Assembly (NCBI RefSeq): GCF_000382325.1
Contig: NZ_KB908057.1
Span: 364,783 to 428,782 of the forward strand
Origin: Woodsholea maritima DSM 17123
Lineage (GTDB): Bacteria > Pseudomonadota > Alphaproteobacteria > Caulobacterales > Maricaulaceae
DNA: 64,000 bases
Reading direction: 5' to 3'
This document shows, piece after piece, positions 16,092 through 25,448 of this stretch. Under the pieces are notes generated by a model, which was not told the DNA's origin, ran no database searches, and saw only the letters and a program-made list of their open reading frames with translations. Within the stretch, counting starts at the first letter, position 1; the number at the start of each line of letters is the position of its first letter. Made by a program: the position numbers and the translations under genes.

Positions 16092-17627
16092 ATGGCCGAC
16101 TTATCTGCACTTAAATCTCATGCTGCCCGCCTTGAAAATGTATCTTTGAGTGAGCTTGTTGCTCAAGGGGGATCGCGCGATGCGGCATTGCAGTTTGAAG
16201 CCGCAGGGGTCAGCCTGGATGCGCGTAAACAGCGCTTGGACGAAGCCGCACTCGGTGCCTTTCATGCCCTGTTAGAGGCGGCAGATTTTGAGGCCAAGCG
16301 TGAGGCGCTCTATAAGGGCGCCATCGTCAATACGACTGAGAAACGCCCTGCCATTCATGCCGCGATCCGCAATCCAGATCTGTTGACCGATCAAGAATTT
16401 GGCGAAGAAGTGCGTATGGCGCGGATCTCCACGCGCGCTTTCGCGGCCACGATGAAGCAAATGCCCATTCTGGACGGTCATCCGGTCAAGCGCGTGGTTA
16501 ATATCGGCATTGGCGGGTCGGATCTAGGTCCGCGCTTTCTCTATGATGCGCTTCATAAATTTGGCCGAAAAGATGTGGAGTTGAAATTCGTCTCCAATCT
16601 GGATCCAGCCGATTTAGAAGACGCGATTGAGGGCGCAGATCCTTTGACAACGCTGTTCTGCGTGATCTCAAAATCCTTTACCACGCAAGAAACCTTGATG
16701 AATGCGCGTGCTGCCCATGCCTGGCTGACCTCGCATTTGGGCAAGGCCGGCGCGGATGCGCGCTTTGCTGCGGCAACGGCTGCACCACAAAAAGCCATTG
16801 CCTTTGGCCTTGATCCATCAAAAGTTTTTGCCTTCGCCGAAGGTGTTGGCGGGCGCTATTCGGTTTGGTCGGCGGCTGGATTATGCCTCGATCTGGTACT
16901 CGGTCCCGACATTATGGATCGCCTGCTCGATGGCGCGCGCGCGATGGATGAGCATTTTGCCTCTGCGCCTTTGGCGCAAAACATGCCGGTCGCCAAAGCC
17001 ATTATTGATGTGTGGAACCGCGCGCTGTTGGGGCAAAATTCGCGCTGCGTTGGAGCCTATGCGTCGCGCCTGCAAATGCTGCCGAATTATCTCCAGCAAT
17101 TGGAAATGGAGAGCCTGGGTAAATCCGTTACCCATGCCGGTCAGCCTTTGGGCGAACATCAGGGCGGCCAGATTGTCTGGGGCGGGCGCGGCTCAGATGT
17201 TCAACACTCTTTCTTCCAGTGGCTTCATCAGTCTACGGACCGTGTGCCGGTCGACTTCATTGGATTGCGCTCCATGACGTTCAGTGATGATGAGCGCGCC
17301 AAGGCTTTGATTGCCAATATGGTCGCGCAATCGGCCGCCTTGATGCAGGGCCGCGAAGGTGATGATGAGCAAGGCCAGCACCGCCATATGCCGGGGGGGC
17401 GTGCATCGAGCATTGTGATGCTCGATGAGTTGAGCCCAGAGACCGTGGGGGCTTTGGTTGCGCTTCACGAACACAAGGTTTTCACCGAAGCTGTGTTATA
17501 CGATCTCAACCCCTTCGATCAATGGGGGGTTGAACTGGGCAAAGAGCTTGCGAATTCGATCCTCTCGGGCGATCAGAGCCGCTTTGACCCAGTGACCCAG
17601 GATCTCTTGCGCCAGTTTAACTTCTAA
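16092..17627 (+). CDS. pgi: Glucose-6-phosphate isomerase
   Basis: Interconverts glucose-6-phosphate and fructose-6-phosphate. 511 aa. Motifs: VVNIGIGGSDLGP, LKFVSNLDPADL, CVISKSFTTQETLMNA, FAFAEGVGGRYSVWSAAGL, YLQQLEMESLGK (catalytic Glu), GQIVWGGRGSDVQHSFFQ (active-site His region), and C-terminal PFDQWGVELGKELA with the final catalytic Lys. SD AGGGGA precedes the ATG. Tandem with tkt 85 nt downstream, giving a central-carbon pair. An inverted repeat sits just upstream. Confidence 0.95.
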   Translation: MADLSALKSHAARLENVSLSELVAQGGSRDAALQFEAAGVSLDARKQRLDEAALGAFHALLEAADFEAKREALYKGAIVNTTEKRPAIHAAIRNPDLLTDQEFGEEVRMARISTRAFAATMKQMPILDGHPVKRVVNIGIGGSDLGPRFLYDALHKFGRKDVELKFVSNLDPADLEDAIEGADPLTTLFCVISKSFTTQETLMNARAAHAWLTSHLGKAGADARFAAATAAPQKAIAFGLDPSKVFAFAEGVGGRYSVWSAAGLCLDLVLGPDIMDRLLDGARAMDEHFASAPLAQNMPVAKAIIDVWNRALLGQNSRCVGAYASRLQMLPNYLQQLEMESLGKSVTHAGQPLGEHQGGQIVWGGRGSDVQHSFFQWLHQSTDRVPVDFIGLRSMTFSDDERAKALIANMVAQSAALMQGREGDDEQGQHRHMPGGRASSIVMLDELSPETVGALVALHEHKVFTEAVLYDLNPFDQWGVELGKELANSILSGDQSRFDPVTQDLLRQFNF

Positions 17628-17712
17628 GCGTTAAGTTTGGCGTGAAGAGGTGGCCCCTGTTGGATGCGAATCTGATAGGGGTAATCGCGGATTGTTGCGA
17701 AAGGCCCTCATC

Positions 17713-19695
17713 ATGACCGCTCTTGACCCTTCTAAGCTAAAGTCCATGGCCAATGCCATTCGGGCCTTGTCCATGGACGCCGTACAGGCGGCCAATTCCG
17801 GCCATCCCGGCATGCCGATGGGTATGGCCGATGTGGCGAGTGTATTATGGTCACGTCATCTGAAATTTGATGCCAAGGATGTCAATTGGGCCGATCGCGA
17901 CCGCTTCGTGTTGTCGGCGGGCCATGGCTCGATGCTGATCTACGCGCTTCTCCATCTCAGCGGTGTTGAGGATGTGAGCCTGGATGACCTTAAAAACTTC
18001 CGCCAGCTGGGCGCGAAAACCGCCGGTCACCCCGAATTTGGGCATATCGCAGGCGTTGAGACAACCACCGGGCCTTTGGGCCAAGGCATCTCCACCGCGG
18101 TGGGTATGGCCCTGGCTGAGCGGATCTTGAACGCAGATTATGGCGATGATCTGGTCGATCACCGCACCTGGGTCATTGCTTCAGATGGCGATCTGCAAGA
18201 AGGCATCAGCCAGGAAGCGATCTCGCTCGCTGGGCATTTGAAGCTCAACCGCCTGATTGTGTTGTGGGATGACAATAATATCTCCATCGATGGCGATACC
18301 GAGCTGTCGGACACCGTGGATCATTGCGCACGCTTTGACAGCGCAGGCTGGACCACGATGCGTGTGGATGGTCATGATTATGCGGCGATTGATCAGGCCC
18401 TTGAGGCGGCAAAATCCAGCGATAAGCCTGTTTTGATCGCCTGCCGTACCGTGATCGGTTTTGGGGCCCCGACGAAGGCGGGTAAAGCCTCCAGCCATGG
18501 TGCGCCTTTGGGGGCTGAGGAAATCGCCGGTGCGCGCGCCGCCTTGGGCTGGGCGCATGGCGCGTTTGAAATCCCCGCCGATGTTCAACAAGACTGGCAT
18601 GCGGCCGGGACCCGCGGCGCAGCCGAGCATAAAGCCTGGGCCGAGCGTGTGTCGGCTTCTGCGAAAGCCGAGGCCTTCAAAGCGCAATTGGATGCGGGCT
18701 TGCCTGTATCGGCGCTGAAAGCCATTACCGACCATGCGCACAAAATGGCCGCTGAGAAGCCGGTCGTCGCCAGCCGTAAAGCCTCTTACATGGCGATCGA
18801 AGCCATCGCTGAGGCCTATCCCGGTCTGGTGGGCGGCTCTGCCGACCTAACCGGATCAAACCTCACCAAAGCGCCGAGCCAGAACGCTATTCAGGCTCCG
18901 GATTATAAAGGCGCTTATATCCATTATGGTGTGCGTGAGCATGGCATGGCCGCCGCCATGAACGGGATGAGCCTTCATGGTGGTATCCGCCCCTATGGCG
19001 GGACTTTCTTGGTCTTTGCCGATTATTGTCGTCCGTCCATCCGTCTGGCGGCGTTGATGAACCAGTCCGCGATCTATGTGTTCACCCATGATTCCATTGG
19101 TCTGGGTGAGGATGGTCCGACCCACCAGCCGATTGAGCATCTGGCTTCACTGCGCGCGATGCCGAATGTGGATGTCTACCGTCCGTGCGATGCGTTGGAA
19201 ACGGCAGAAGCCTGGTCGTGTGCGCTGCAAGCGCCAAGCACGCCAAGCGTTTTGGCCCTGTCGCGTCAGAATTTGCCGCATTTGCGTGAAGACGATGGTT
19301 CTGAAAACCTCACCGCAAAGGGCGCTTATGTGCTTCGTGAGGCCGAAGGTGAGGCCCAGGTGATCCTGATCGCGACGGGTTCTGAAGTGAGCCTCGCCGT
19401 TGAGGCTCAAGGCGAGCTGAAAGCCAAAGGCATTCACGCGCGTGTCGTCTCCGCGCCGTGTGTGGATCGTTTTATCGCACAGGACAAAGCCTATCGCGAT
19501 AGCGTTCTGATCCCCGGCGTGCCGCGCGTCGCGGTCGAGGCCGCCTGCCGCTATGGCTGGGATGCTTTGATCGGCATGGAAGGCGGATTTGTGGGCATGG
19601 AGGGCTTTGGGGCCTCTGGACCTGCCGAAGCGCTGTATGAGCATTTCAACATTACGACCGCAGCTGTGGTCAAAGCCGCTGAGGCTTTGGTCTAA
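17713..19695 (+). CDS. tkt: Transketolase
   Basis: Thiamine-diphosphate enzyme moving two-carbon ketol units in the pentose phosphate pathway. 660 aa from ATG 17713; the in-frame extension to 17650 lacks similarity. Motifs: MDAVQAANSGHPGMPMGMADV, SAGHGSMLIYALLHL, GPLGQGISTAVGMALAER, ThDP-binding SDGDLQEG...WDDNNISIDG, VREHGMAAAMNGM (catalytic Glu), and THDSIGLGEDGPTHQPIEHLASLR. A strong terminator follows. Probably co-transcribed with pgi. Confidence 0.95.
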   Translation: MTALDPSKLKSMANAIRALSMDAVQAANSGHPGMPMGMADVASVLWSRHLKFDAKDVNWADRDRFVLSAGHGSMLIYALLHLSGVEDVSLDDLKNFRQLGAKTAGHPEFGHIAGVETTTGPLGQGISTAVGMALAERILNADYGDDLVDHRTWVIASDGDLQEGISQEAISLAGHLKLNRLIVLWDDNNISIDGDTELSDTVDHCARFDSAGWTTMRVDGHDYAAIDQALEAAKSSDKPVLIACRTVIGFGAPTKAGKASSHGAPLGAEEIAGARAALGWAHGAFEIPADVQQDWHAAGTRGAAEHKAWAERVSASAKAEAFKAQLDAGLPVSALKAITDHAHKMAAEKPVVASRKASYMAIEAIAEAYPGLVGGSADLTGSNLTKAPSQNAIQAPDYKGAYIHYGVREHGMAAAMNGMSLHGGIRPYGGTFLVFADYCRPSIRLAALMNQSAIYVFTHDSIGLGEDGPTHQPIEHLASLRAMPNVDVYRPCDALETAEAWSCALQAPSTPSVLALSRQNLPHLREDDGSENLTAKGAYVLREAEGEAQVILIATGSEVSLAVEAQGELKAKGIHARVVSAPCVDRFIAQDKAYRDSVLIPGVPRVAVEAACRYGWDALIGMEGGFVGMEGFGASGPAEALYEHFNITTAAVVKAAEALV

Positions 19696-19721
19696 GCCGC
19701 GCTTAGTCCTTTAAAACAAAG

Positions 19722-19750
19722 AAGCCCGGATCTTGGATCCGGGCTTTTTT
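19722..19750. terminator. Intrinsic terminator between tkt and the JmjC gene
   Basis: AAGCCCGGATC and GATCCGGGCTT form an 11-bp stem with a TTG loop followed by TTTT on the plus strand. The gene on the other strand ends at 19752, and its read-through would also meet the stem followed by a U-rich tract, so it can serve both convergent units. Confidence 0.9.
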
Positions 19751-19751
19751 G

Positions 19752-20939
19752 TTAGGGGCTGAGGGTTTCGATAACGCCATAGGCCATGAGGCGTTTGAGG
19801 CTGTTTTTGGCCCGCTCTGGGCTGAGGGCCTCAAAGGCGTCCAGGCTAAAACGCGCTCCGCTCAGCATGAGGTCGAGCCCCGCTTCAGCCTCACGGTCAA
19901 AGCGGATATCCCCGCCCGGTGCGACCAAAATCCAGTGATCACCGCCATCGGCCAGGCGGATTTGGGCCAGAGGGCGTTTTTGAAACACCATCTTGGCCGT
20001 GATCGGGGCATGACTGGCCAAAAGGGCGCCTTTGGTGTCGGCCTGACGGGTGCGCAGGAAGAGATCAATGAAGATGTCGGTGACTGCCTCCACATCCATA
20101 TGCGCTTTTAAACCGTCAAAGGCGGCGCTGGCGGCTTGGCTCATCTGGGCGCGATCAAAATCCTCGCGCGCAAAGCCTGGCGGTAAGGATCGACGCAGCG
20201 CCGGCACATTCAGCGCCGCATTTGACACCGCCTCCAGCATAAAATCCGCCCAGGTCTTGACCAAGATGCCCGTGGTGATGTGCAACGAGGCTTCCCCCTC
20301 CAGACTGATCGCATCATGCATCAGGCCGCGCGGGATATAGAGGACATCGCCGGGCTCAAGCACAAAATCATCGCTGGGCTCACCGGGCTCAAACTGGCCG
20401 GGGACGAATTTCTCACCGCGATAGGGGGTCGGGATCGGGCTATCATAAAGCCGCCAGCGTTTTCGGCCTTCGACTTGCAGGATAAAGACATCATGGCCGT
20501 CATAATGGGTTTTAAACCCTTGTGCGTTGGCCGGTGTCAGATAGATATTGGTTTGCACATGGGCGGAGAAGTCCTGTTCCAGGGCGCGGACAAACTCGCC
20601 CAGAATCCGCTCGCGCAGATGTAATTGCGGCAGGATGATCGTCGCGCCTTCTTGAAAGTGCCGCGCCACGGCGCCGCGATCAATAATCCCCTGGTCCGAT
20701 GTGAAATCCTCAGACCTCAAAGGGGGATGGGCGCGCGCCATGTCCAGCTCGCCCTGATGCAGCGTATGGCTGGCCAAAATATCATCAATGCGCGCGAGCG
20801 AGAGCAGAGGGCCAAAGCGCTCGCCATCCCCAACACCGCACAGGCGCAGGGGTTTTTGCTCATAATATTGCGCAAAGAAGTCAGGCGGGGTAATCGGGGC
20901 CAGAAGATTGTCCAGCCCCGTGGGAAAGGTATGGTTCAT
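19752..20939 (-). CDS. JmjC/cupin-fold 2-oxoglutarate oxygenase (RoxA/YcfD-like)
   Basis: 395 aa. The Fe(II) facial triad is visible: His145 and Asp147 in GFKTHYDGHDVF and His208 in YIPRGLMHDA. The following QVEGRKRWRLYD and EPGDVLYIPRG are characteristic of the JmjC ribosomal-oxygenase group, which hydroxylates ribosomal proteins (E. coli YcfD: Arg of uL16). A winged-helix-like C-terminus matches that group in length. It is 12 nt downstream of the Tat-exported repeat protein on the same strand, which raises the alternative that the repeat protein is its substrate. Family call strong, substrate open. Confidence 0.85.
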   Translation of the reverse strand: MNHTFPTGLDNLLAPITPPDFFAQYYEQKPLRLCGVGDGERFGPLLSLARIDDILASHTLHQGELDMARAHPPLRSEDFTSDQGIIDRGAVARHFQEGATIILPQLHLRERILGEFVRALEQDFSAHVQTNIYLTPANAQGFKTHYDGHDVFILQVEGRKRWRLYDSPIPTPYRGEKFVPGQFEPGEPSDDFVLEPGDVLYIPRGLMHDAISLEGEASLHITTGILVKTWADFMLEAVSNAALNVPALRRSLPPGFAREDFDRAQMSQAASAAFDGLKAHMDVEAVTDIFIDLFLRTRQADTKGALLASHAPITAKMVFQKRPLAQIRLADGGDHWILVAPGGDIRFDREAEAGLDLMLSGARFSLDAFEALSPERAKNSLKRLMAYGVIETLSP

Positions 20940-20951
20940 GATCGGGCGGTC

Positions 20952-21686
20952 TTAGCAGCGACGCCCATTGCCACCAGAATCGGCATGGCGTCCGCTATCG
21001 CTGTCACTACAGCTGCGTGACCCACGCCCATTTCCCGCCTCATCGCTGTTGCGGCCTGTGTCACTGTCGGTGGTCCCAGTACCGCGCCCATTACCCGCGC
21101 TGTCACCATAGCGTCCGCTGTCACTATCGGTCACGCCCGAATTGCGTCCCTGACCAACGCTGTCGGCATGACGGCCCGTATCACTGTCGGTCGTGCCTGA
21201 TCCGCGGCCATTTCCGGCACTATCGGCATAACGACCGGTGTCGCTATCTGTGGTGCCAGAGCCACGCCCATTTCCGGCGCTGTCGGCATAACGCCCCGTA
21301 TCACTGTCGGTCGTACCTGATCCACGGCCATTTCCCGCAGTGTCCGCATAGCTGCCGCTATCGCTGTCGGTGACGCCAGACTGGCCCTGACCATTGCCGA
21401 CGCTATCGGCGTATCGCCCCGTATCACTATCGGTGGTTCCGGTGCCGCGCCCATTGCCGGCGCTATCGGCATAGGTGCCGGTATCGCTGTCGGTGATGCC
21501 GGTTTCGCAGCGCCGTCCGCGCCCAACGCCATCGGAATGGCGGCCCGTATCGCTGTCGGTACATCCGCTTTGGGCGCGGTGGGTGTTGGCTCCCGCCGTG
21601 CCGCCCATGGCCGCCCCCGTTAATACCGCAGCCCCGCCGGCAACCGTCGATAAGAAGGAACGCCGTGAAAGTGGTCTTTTGCTCAT
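20952..21686 (-). CDS. Tat-exported protein of ten ~20-residue D-S-D-(T/S)-G repeats
   Basis: 244 aa from ATG 21686 (AGGA 4 nt upstream). N-terminus RPLSRRSFLSTVAGGAAVLTGAAMGG is a twin-arginine signal. From about residue 40 to the end the protein is ten units with consensus (S/T)G(T/V)TDSDTGRYADSAGNGRG. Each has an acidic D-x-D-x-G-x-x-x-D element that could bind Ca2+ in EF-loop or thrombospondin-type-3 fashion, and two or three Arg. Cysteines occur only near the array ends (SGC, RRCE; RSC, RRC), as if to staple it. Not matched to a named family. Transcribed just before the JmjC oxygenase gene. Confidence 0.8.
   Translation of the reverse strand: MSKRPLSRRSFLSTVAGGAAVLTGAAMGGTAGANTHRAQSGCTDSDTGRHSDGVGRGRRCETGITDSDTGTYADSAGNGRGTGTTDSDTGRYADSVGNGQGQSGVTDSDSGSYADTAGNGRGSGTTDSDTGRYADSAGNGRGSGTTDSDTGRYADSAGNGRGSGTTDSDTGRHADSVGQGRNSGVTDSDSGRYGDSAGNGRGTGTTDSDTGRNSDEAGNGRGSRSCSDSDSGRHADSGGNGRRC
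20955..21569 (-). repeat. In-gene ~60-bp tandem repeat, ten units
   Basis: DNA coding the ten 20-residue units. The two middle units (units 5 and 6) are identical in protein and nearly so in DNA, while end units have diverged, the expected picture for expansion by unequal recombination. The repeat is coding and in phase, so length changes preserve the frame. Confidence 0.85.
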
Positions 21687-21841
21687 TGTCCTGCCCTTAT
21701 GCCCCAAGTCTTGAACGCTCAGCCTATCAGGCCAGAGGGTCCTGACCAGACCTTTCGCCTGAAACTTTAATAAAAAACTATGCCTCGTATTTTATTGCGT
21801 CTTTCAACATGAACGCAGGCTGAAATCGGGCTCGCGAATGA

Positions 21842-21856
21842 GAACAAAAGTGGTAT
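21842..21856 (+). promoter_or_regulatory. Degenerate LexA-like half-site before ruvC
   Basis: GAAC, seven bases, then GTAT lies 9 nt upstream of the ruvC start. The alphaproteobacterial LexA site is a direct repeat GAAC-N7-GAAC (GTTC-N7-GTTC); the second half here matches at two of four positions. Weak evidence for SOS control of ruvCAB. Confidence 0.2.
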
Positions 21857-21865
21857 ATGTGGTCT

Positions 21866-22363
21866 ATGGCGGGTTTGATTCGTATATTGGGCATTGATCC
21901 GGGCCTAAATAAAACCGGATGGGGCCTGATCGCCCAGGATGGTACGCGCCTGGCGTTTTTGGCCTGTGGGGTGATCAAGCCCGATGCTAAGGCCGAAATG
22001 CCGCAAAGACTGCGCTTTATCTATGATGCGGTTGAGGACTTGATCGAAACCCATCAGCCCCATGAGGTTGGCGTGGAAGATCAGTTTGTCCATGCCAGCG
22101 GTGTCTCTGCCTTGAAGTTGGGCCAGGCGCGTGCGGCCGCCGTGATCGCGCCTGCGCGTGCGGGTCTCATGGTGGGTGAATATGCGCCCAAGCTGGTGAA
22201 AAAGGCGGTGGTCGGCACCGGCAATGCAGAAAAACATCAGGTCGAAGCCATGGTCGCCATGCTGTTACCCGGATCCAAGGCCAAAGCCGATGCGGCGGAT
22301 GCTTTGGCGATTGCAATCTGTCACGCCCATCATCGTGGGATGAAAACAAGGATGGCTTCATGA
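21866..22363 (+). CDS. ruvC: Crossover junction endodeoxyribonuclease RuvC
   Basis: Holliday-junction resolvase. 165 aa from ATG 21866. Catalytic acidic residues: Asp in RILGIDPGLNKTGWG, Glu in EVGVEDQFVH, and the C-terminal KADAADALAIAICHAHH with two Asp. Middle region SALKLGQARAAAVIA and YAPKLVKKAVVGTGNAEKHQV are typical. First gene of ruvCAB; its last codons overlap ruvA by 4 nt (ATGA). Confidence 0.95.
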   Translation: MAGLIRILGIDPGLNKTGWGLIAQDGTRLAFLACGVIKPDAKAEMPQRLRFIYDAVEDLIETHQPHEVGVEDQFVHASGVSALKLGQARAAAVIAPARAGLMVGEYAPKLVKKAVVGTGNAEKHQVEAMVAMLLPGSKAKADAADALAIAICHAHHRGMKTRMAS

Positions 22364-23040
22364 TTGGATTTTTACGCGGTGTGGTCGAAGCCCTGGGCGA
22401 GGAGGAGTTGATCCTGGACGTCAATGGCGTGGGCTATCTGGTCGCCGTGGGCGCGCGCACCCTCTCGCAAGTGGCACCGGGGGCAAAGATCAGCCTCTTC
22501 ATAGAGACCCATGTCCGCGAAGACGCGATCAAGCTGTATGGCTTCAGCTTAGAGTCTGAACGCGCTTGGTTTGCCCGCCTGCTAAGCGTGCAAGGGGTGG
22601 GGGCCAAGGCCGCCTTGGCGATTTTGGACGTGCTCAAACCCTCTGAGGTCGAAAGCGCGAGCGTGCTGGGCGATGCCAGCGCCTTTGAGCGTGCCAAGGG
22701 TGTCGGCAAAAAACTCGCTCAACGCATGGTGACGGAGTTGAAAGACAAGGCCCCGCCCATTGGGCGACGTCTGGCCACCCGTTCGGGCTCTAGCCTGGCA
22801 GGCTTAATGGGGGATGAGCGGGTTGAAACACCCCAGATTGAAGATGGCGTTGAGGAAGCGCCCAGCCTTGCGCCCTTGCCCGCGTCCAGCGCGCGTGAAG
22901 ATGCCATCTCGGCCCTGATGAATTTGGGCTATAGCGAGGGCGAGGCGCGCCGCGCCGCCGCCGAGGCGTTGCGGGCCTTGGGCGAGGAGGCGAGCGAAAG
23001 CGCGCTGATCCGCACGGCCTTGAAAGATTTGGCGCGATAG
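22360..23040 (+). CDS. ruvA: Holliday junction DNA helicase subunit RuvA
   Basis: Junction-binding tetramer that loads RuvB. 226 aa: OB-fold domain I (MIGFLRGVVEALGEEELILDVNGVGYLV), THVREDAIKLYGF, helix-hairpin-helix domain II (LLSVQGVGAKAALAIL and GVGKKLAQRMVTELKDK), acidic linker, and RuvB-binding domain III (ISALMNLGYSEGEARRAAAEAL). Start overlaps ruvC by 4 nt. Confidence 0.95.
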   Translation: MIGFLRGVVEALGEEELILDVNGVGYLVAVGARTLSQVAPGAKISLFIETHVREDAIKLYGFSLESERAWFARLLSVQGVGAKAALAILDVLKPSEVESASVLGDASAFERAKGVGKKLAQRMVTELKDKAPPIGRRLATRSGSSLAGLMGDERVETPQIEDGVEEAPSLAPLPASSAREDAISALMNLGYSEGEARRAAAEALRALGEEASESALIRTALKDLAR

Positions 23041-23078
23041 CCTTTAACTGTGATCATGACCTTCGCTAGGACGCCTCT

Positions 23079-24116
23079 ATGACCCAAGCCCCCGATGCCC
23101 GCCTGATTTCAGGCGAAGCCCAGTCTGAGGATGGCCGGGATAAGGCGCTGCGCCCGTTATCCTTTTCTGATTTCGTCGGGCAACCGGCGGCGATTTCCAA
23201 TCTTAAAGTCTTTGTGGCGGCTGCAAAAAAGCGCGGTGAGGCGCTTGATCATGTTCTGCTTTCTGGCCCGCCGGGCTTGGGTAAAACCACGCTGTCGCAG
23301 ATTGTGGCGCGTGAACTGGGCGTCAATTTTAAAGCCACCTCCGGGCCTGTCATCGCCAAGGCCGGGGATTTGGCAGCGATCTTGACCAATCTGGAAGAGC
23401 GCGATGTCCTTTTCATTGACGAGATCCATCGCCTGATGCCCGCGGTGGAAGAAATTCTCTATCCCGCGATGGAGGATTTCTGCCTGGATCTGGTGATTGG
23501 GGAAGGGCCGAGCGCACGCACGGTGCGTATTGATCTGCCGCAATTTACCCTTGTTGGCGCGACGACCCGCGCGGGCTTGTTGGCGACGCCTTTGCGTGAT
23601 CGCTTTGGCGTGCCGGTACGCTTGGAATTTTATGATGTCGATGATCTGTGCAAGATCGTGGCGCGCGGTGCCCGAAAGCTGGGCGCGCCGATGGATGAGG
23701 GCGGGGCGCGTGAAATTGCCAAGCGCTCACGCGGCACCCCGCGCGTTGCCGGGCGGTTATTACGCCGGGTGCGCGATTTCGCCGATGCCGATGGCGATCC
23801 GGTGATAACCGCTATGGTCGCGGATAAGGCCTTGAAGCGCTTGGATGTGGATGAGGTGGGCCTGGACGCGCTCGACCGGCGCTATCTTAAAATCCTCATC
23901 GAGGGCTTTGGTGGTGGGCCTGCCGGGGTGGAGACTTTGGCCGCGGCCTGCGCTGAGGCGCGAGACGCGCTGGAAGATGTCGTGGAGCCCTTCTTGATCC
24001 AGCAAGGTTTTATCCAGCGCACGCCGCGTGGGCGCATGGCGGCGGGGCGGGCCTATGATCATTTGGGATATACCCGGCCGGAGCATTTAAGCGGCGATCT
24101 CTTTGGGGGGAAATGA
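23079..24116 (+). CDS. ruvB: Holliday junction DNA helicase motor RuvB
   Basis: AAA+ hexameric motor for branch migration. 345 aa: [12 protein letters not shown], Walker [13 protein letters not shown], Walker [51 protein letters not shown], and C-terminal winged helix ending [21 protein letters not shown]. Stop overlaps the next gene's start (ATGATG), so ruvCAB and ybgC form one unit. Confidence 0.97.
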   Translation: MTQAPDARLISGEAQSEDGRDKALRPLSFSDFVGQPAAISNLKVFVAAAKKRGEALDHVLLSGPPGLGKTTLSQIVARELGVNFKATSGPVIAKAGDLAAILTNLEERDVLFIDEIHRLMPAVEEILYPAMEDFCLDLVIGEGPSARTVRIDLPQFTLVGATTRAGLLATPLRDRFGVPVRLEFYDVDDLCKIVARGARKLGAPMDEGGAREIAKRSRGTPRVAGRLLRRVRDFADADGDPVITAMVADKALKRLDVDEVGLDALDRRYLKILIEGFGGGPAGVETLAAACAEARDALEDVVEPFLIQQGFIQRTPRGRMAAGRAYDHLGYTRPEHLSGDLFGGK

Positions 24117-24574
24117 TGCAAGCCACACCGCATCAGGGCTATTGGTCCAGCGATAATACCCACCGCCTGCCAGTGCGGGTCTATTATGAGGACACTGATT
24201 TTACCGGCGTTGTTTATTATGCCAATTATCTGAAATTCTTTGAACGCGGGCGCACGGATGCTTTGCGCTGTCTGGGTGTTCACCATGCGGCCCTGTTAGA
24301 GGCCGAGACGCCCTTGGGCTTTGCCGTGCGTAAAATCACCGTTGAATATGAACGCCCGGCGCGCATTGATGATGCGTTGCTGGTCGCAACCCAATTTAAG
24401 GCCGCCAAGGGCGCACGTTTTGAAATCTTACAACAAATTCATAAAGGCGAACAGTTGATCGCAAAGGCTGGGGTGGAGGCCGTCTGCATTGATTTATCGG
24501 GCCGTCCCAAGCGTTTACCGGTTGATTTGGTGGAACGATTAGGCGATTTTAGCGTTGATGACCTCAAAGCCTGA
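24113..24574 (+). CDS. ybgC: Acyl-CoA thioesterase YbgC (Tol-Pal associated)
   Basis: Hot-dog fold thioesterase of the 4HBT family. 153 aa; the catalytic region [30 protein letters not shown] carries the conserved Asp and the Y-x-NY motif. [19 protein letters not shown] and [13 protein letters not shown] follow. YbgC hydrolyses acyl-CoAs and associates with phospholipid synthesis in E. coli; its place just before tolQ is conserved. Overlaps ruvB by 4 nt; a 218-nt gap to tolQ probably contains the tol promoter. Confidence 0.92.
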   Translation: MMQATPHQGYWSSDNTHRLPVRVYYEDTDFTGVVYYANYLKFFERGRTDALRCLGVHHAALLEAETPLGFAVRKITVEYERPARIDDALLVATQFKAAKGARFEILQQIHKGEQLIAKAGVEAVCIDLSGRPKRLPVDLVERLGDFSVDDLKA

Positions 24575-24792
24575 ACGCAAAATTGCCGTAATCGGGCGTC
24601 ACAAGCTGGCATAATATTCGCTTATCCTTCGGGAGTCGCCTGACTTCTTGTGGAAGATGTCTTGTTGTCGCAACAAAGGCCCGCTACACAAGGTGTTGGA
24701 GTGTCTGACCGATAAGGGAAGCAAGACGGAGCGGGGGCGTTCTTTGTCACGCTGTAGGCCAGCGGGACAACGATCGCCGATAAGGGATTTTT

Positions 24793-25446
24793 ATGGAAAC
24801 TATTGGCGTTGAAGTGGCGCAAGCCGGTCACGATCTGAGTGTTATGGGCCTGTTTTTGCGCGCCGATATTGTGGTCAAAAGCGTAATGGCCATTTTGGCT
24901 TTCTTGTCGGTTTGGACCTGGGCCATCGCGATTGAAAAATCGTTGATGCTGAAAAGTCTGCAGGGCAAAGCCAAGGTTTTTGAACAAGAATTCTGGTCTG
25001 GCACCTCTTTAGAGGCGTTGAACCAGCGCTATGGTCATAACCCCAATGATCCCTTTGGGCGGGTTCTGGCCGCGGCGATGCGCGATTTTTCGGGCTATGC
25101 GGCCGCCAAATCGGCAGGCGCGGAAGCCAATCGCGAGCTGACCAAGTTGGAAGGCGGCCTGGGCATTCTCGCCATTATCGGCTCGTCCGCGCCCTTTATC
25201 GGTCTGCTCGGCACGGTGTGGGGGATTATGAACTCCTTCCGCTCGATCGCGGCCACTCAAGACACCAGTCTTGCCGTTGTGGCCCCGGGTATCGCTGAGG
25301 CATTGTTCGCGACGGCTTTGGGCCTGGTTGCCGCTATTCCTGCGGTGATCTTTTTCAACGCCCTGTCGTCTAATCTTGGAAAATACGCGGTGAAGCTGGA
25401 AGGCTTTGTCGATGATCTCTCTGCCCTGGCGGCGCGGGGGAATTAA
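24793..25446 (+). CDS. tolQ: Tol-Pal system protein TolQ
   Basis: Proton-channel subunit of the Tol motor, homologous to ExbB/MotA. 217 aa with three membrane segments at about 30-50 (MAILAFLSVWTWAIAI), 123-145 (GILAIIGSSAPFIGLLGTVWGIM) and 160-190 (APGIAEALFATALGLVAAIPAVIFF). The GLLGTVWGIMNSF and EALFATALGLVAAIPA motifs are family hallmarks. Followed after 2 nt by tolR. The complex energises outer-membrane constriction at division. Confidence 0.95.
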   Translation: METIGVEVAQAGHDLSVMGLFLRADIVVKSVMAILAFLSVWTWAIAIEKSLMLKSLQGKAKVFEQEFWSGTSLEALNQRYGHNPNDPFGRVLAAAMRDFSGYAAAKSAGAEANRELTKLEGGLGILAIIGSSAPFIGLLGTVWGIMNSFRSIAATQDTSLAVVAPGIAEALFATALGLVAAIPAVIFFNALSSNLGKYAVKLEGFVDDLSALAARGN

Positions 25447-25448
25447 GG

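Noticed and set aside
20955-21569. CRISPR-like periodic DNA array
   Set aside because: The period of ~60 bp is coding and in phase, with no spacer-repeat alternation; protein repeat, not CRISPR.
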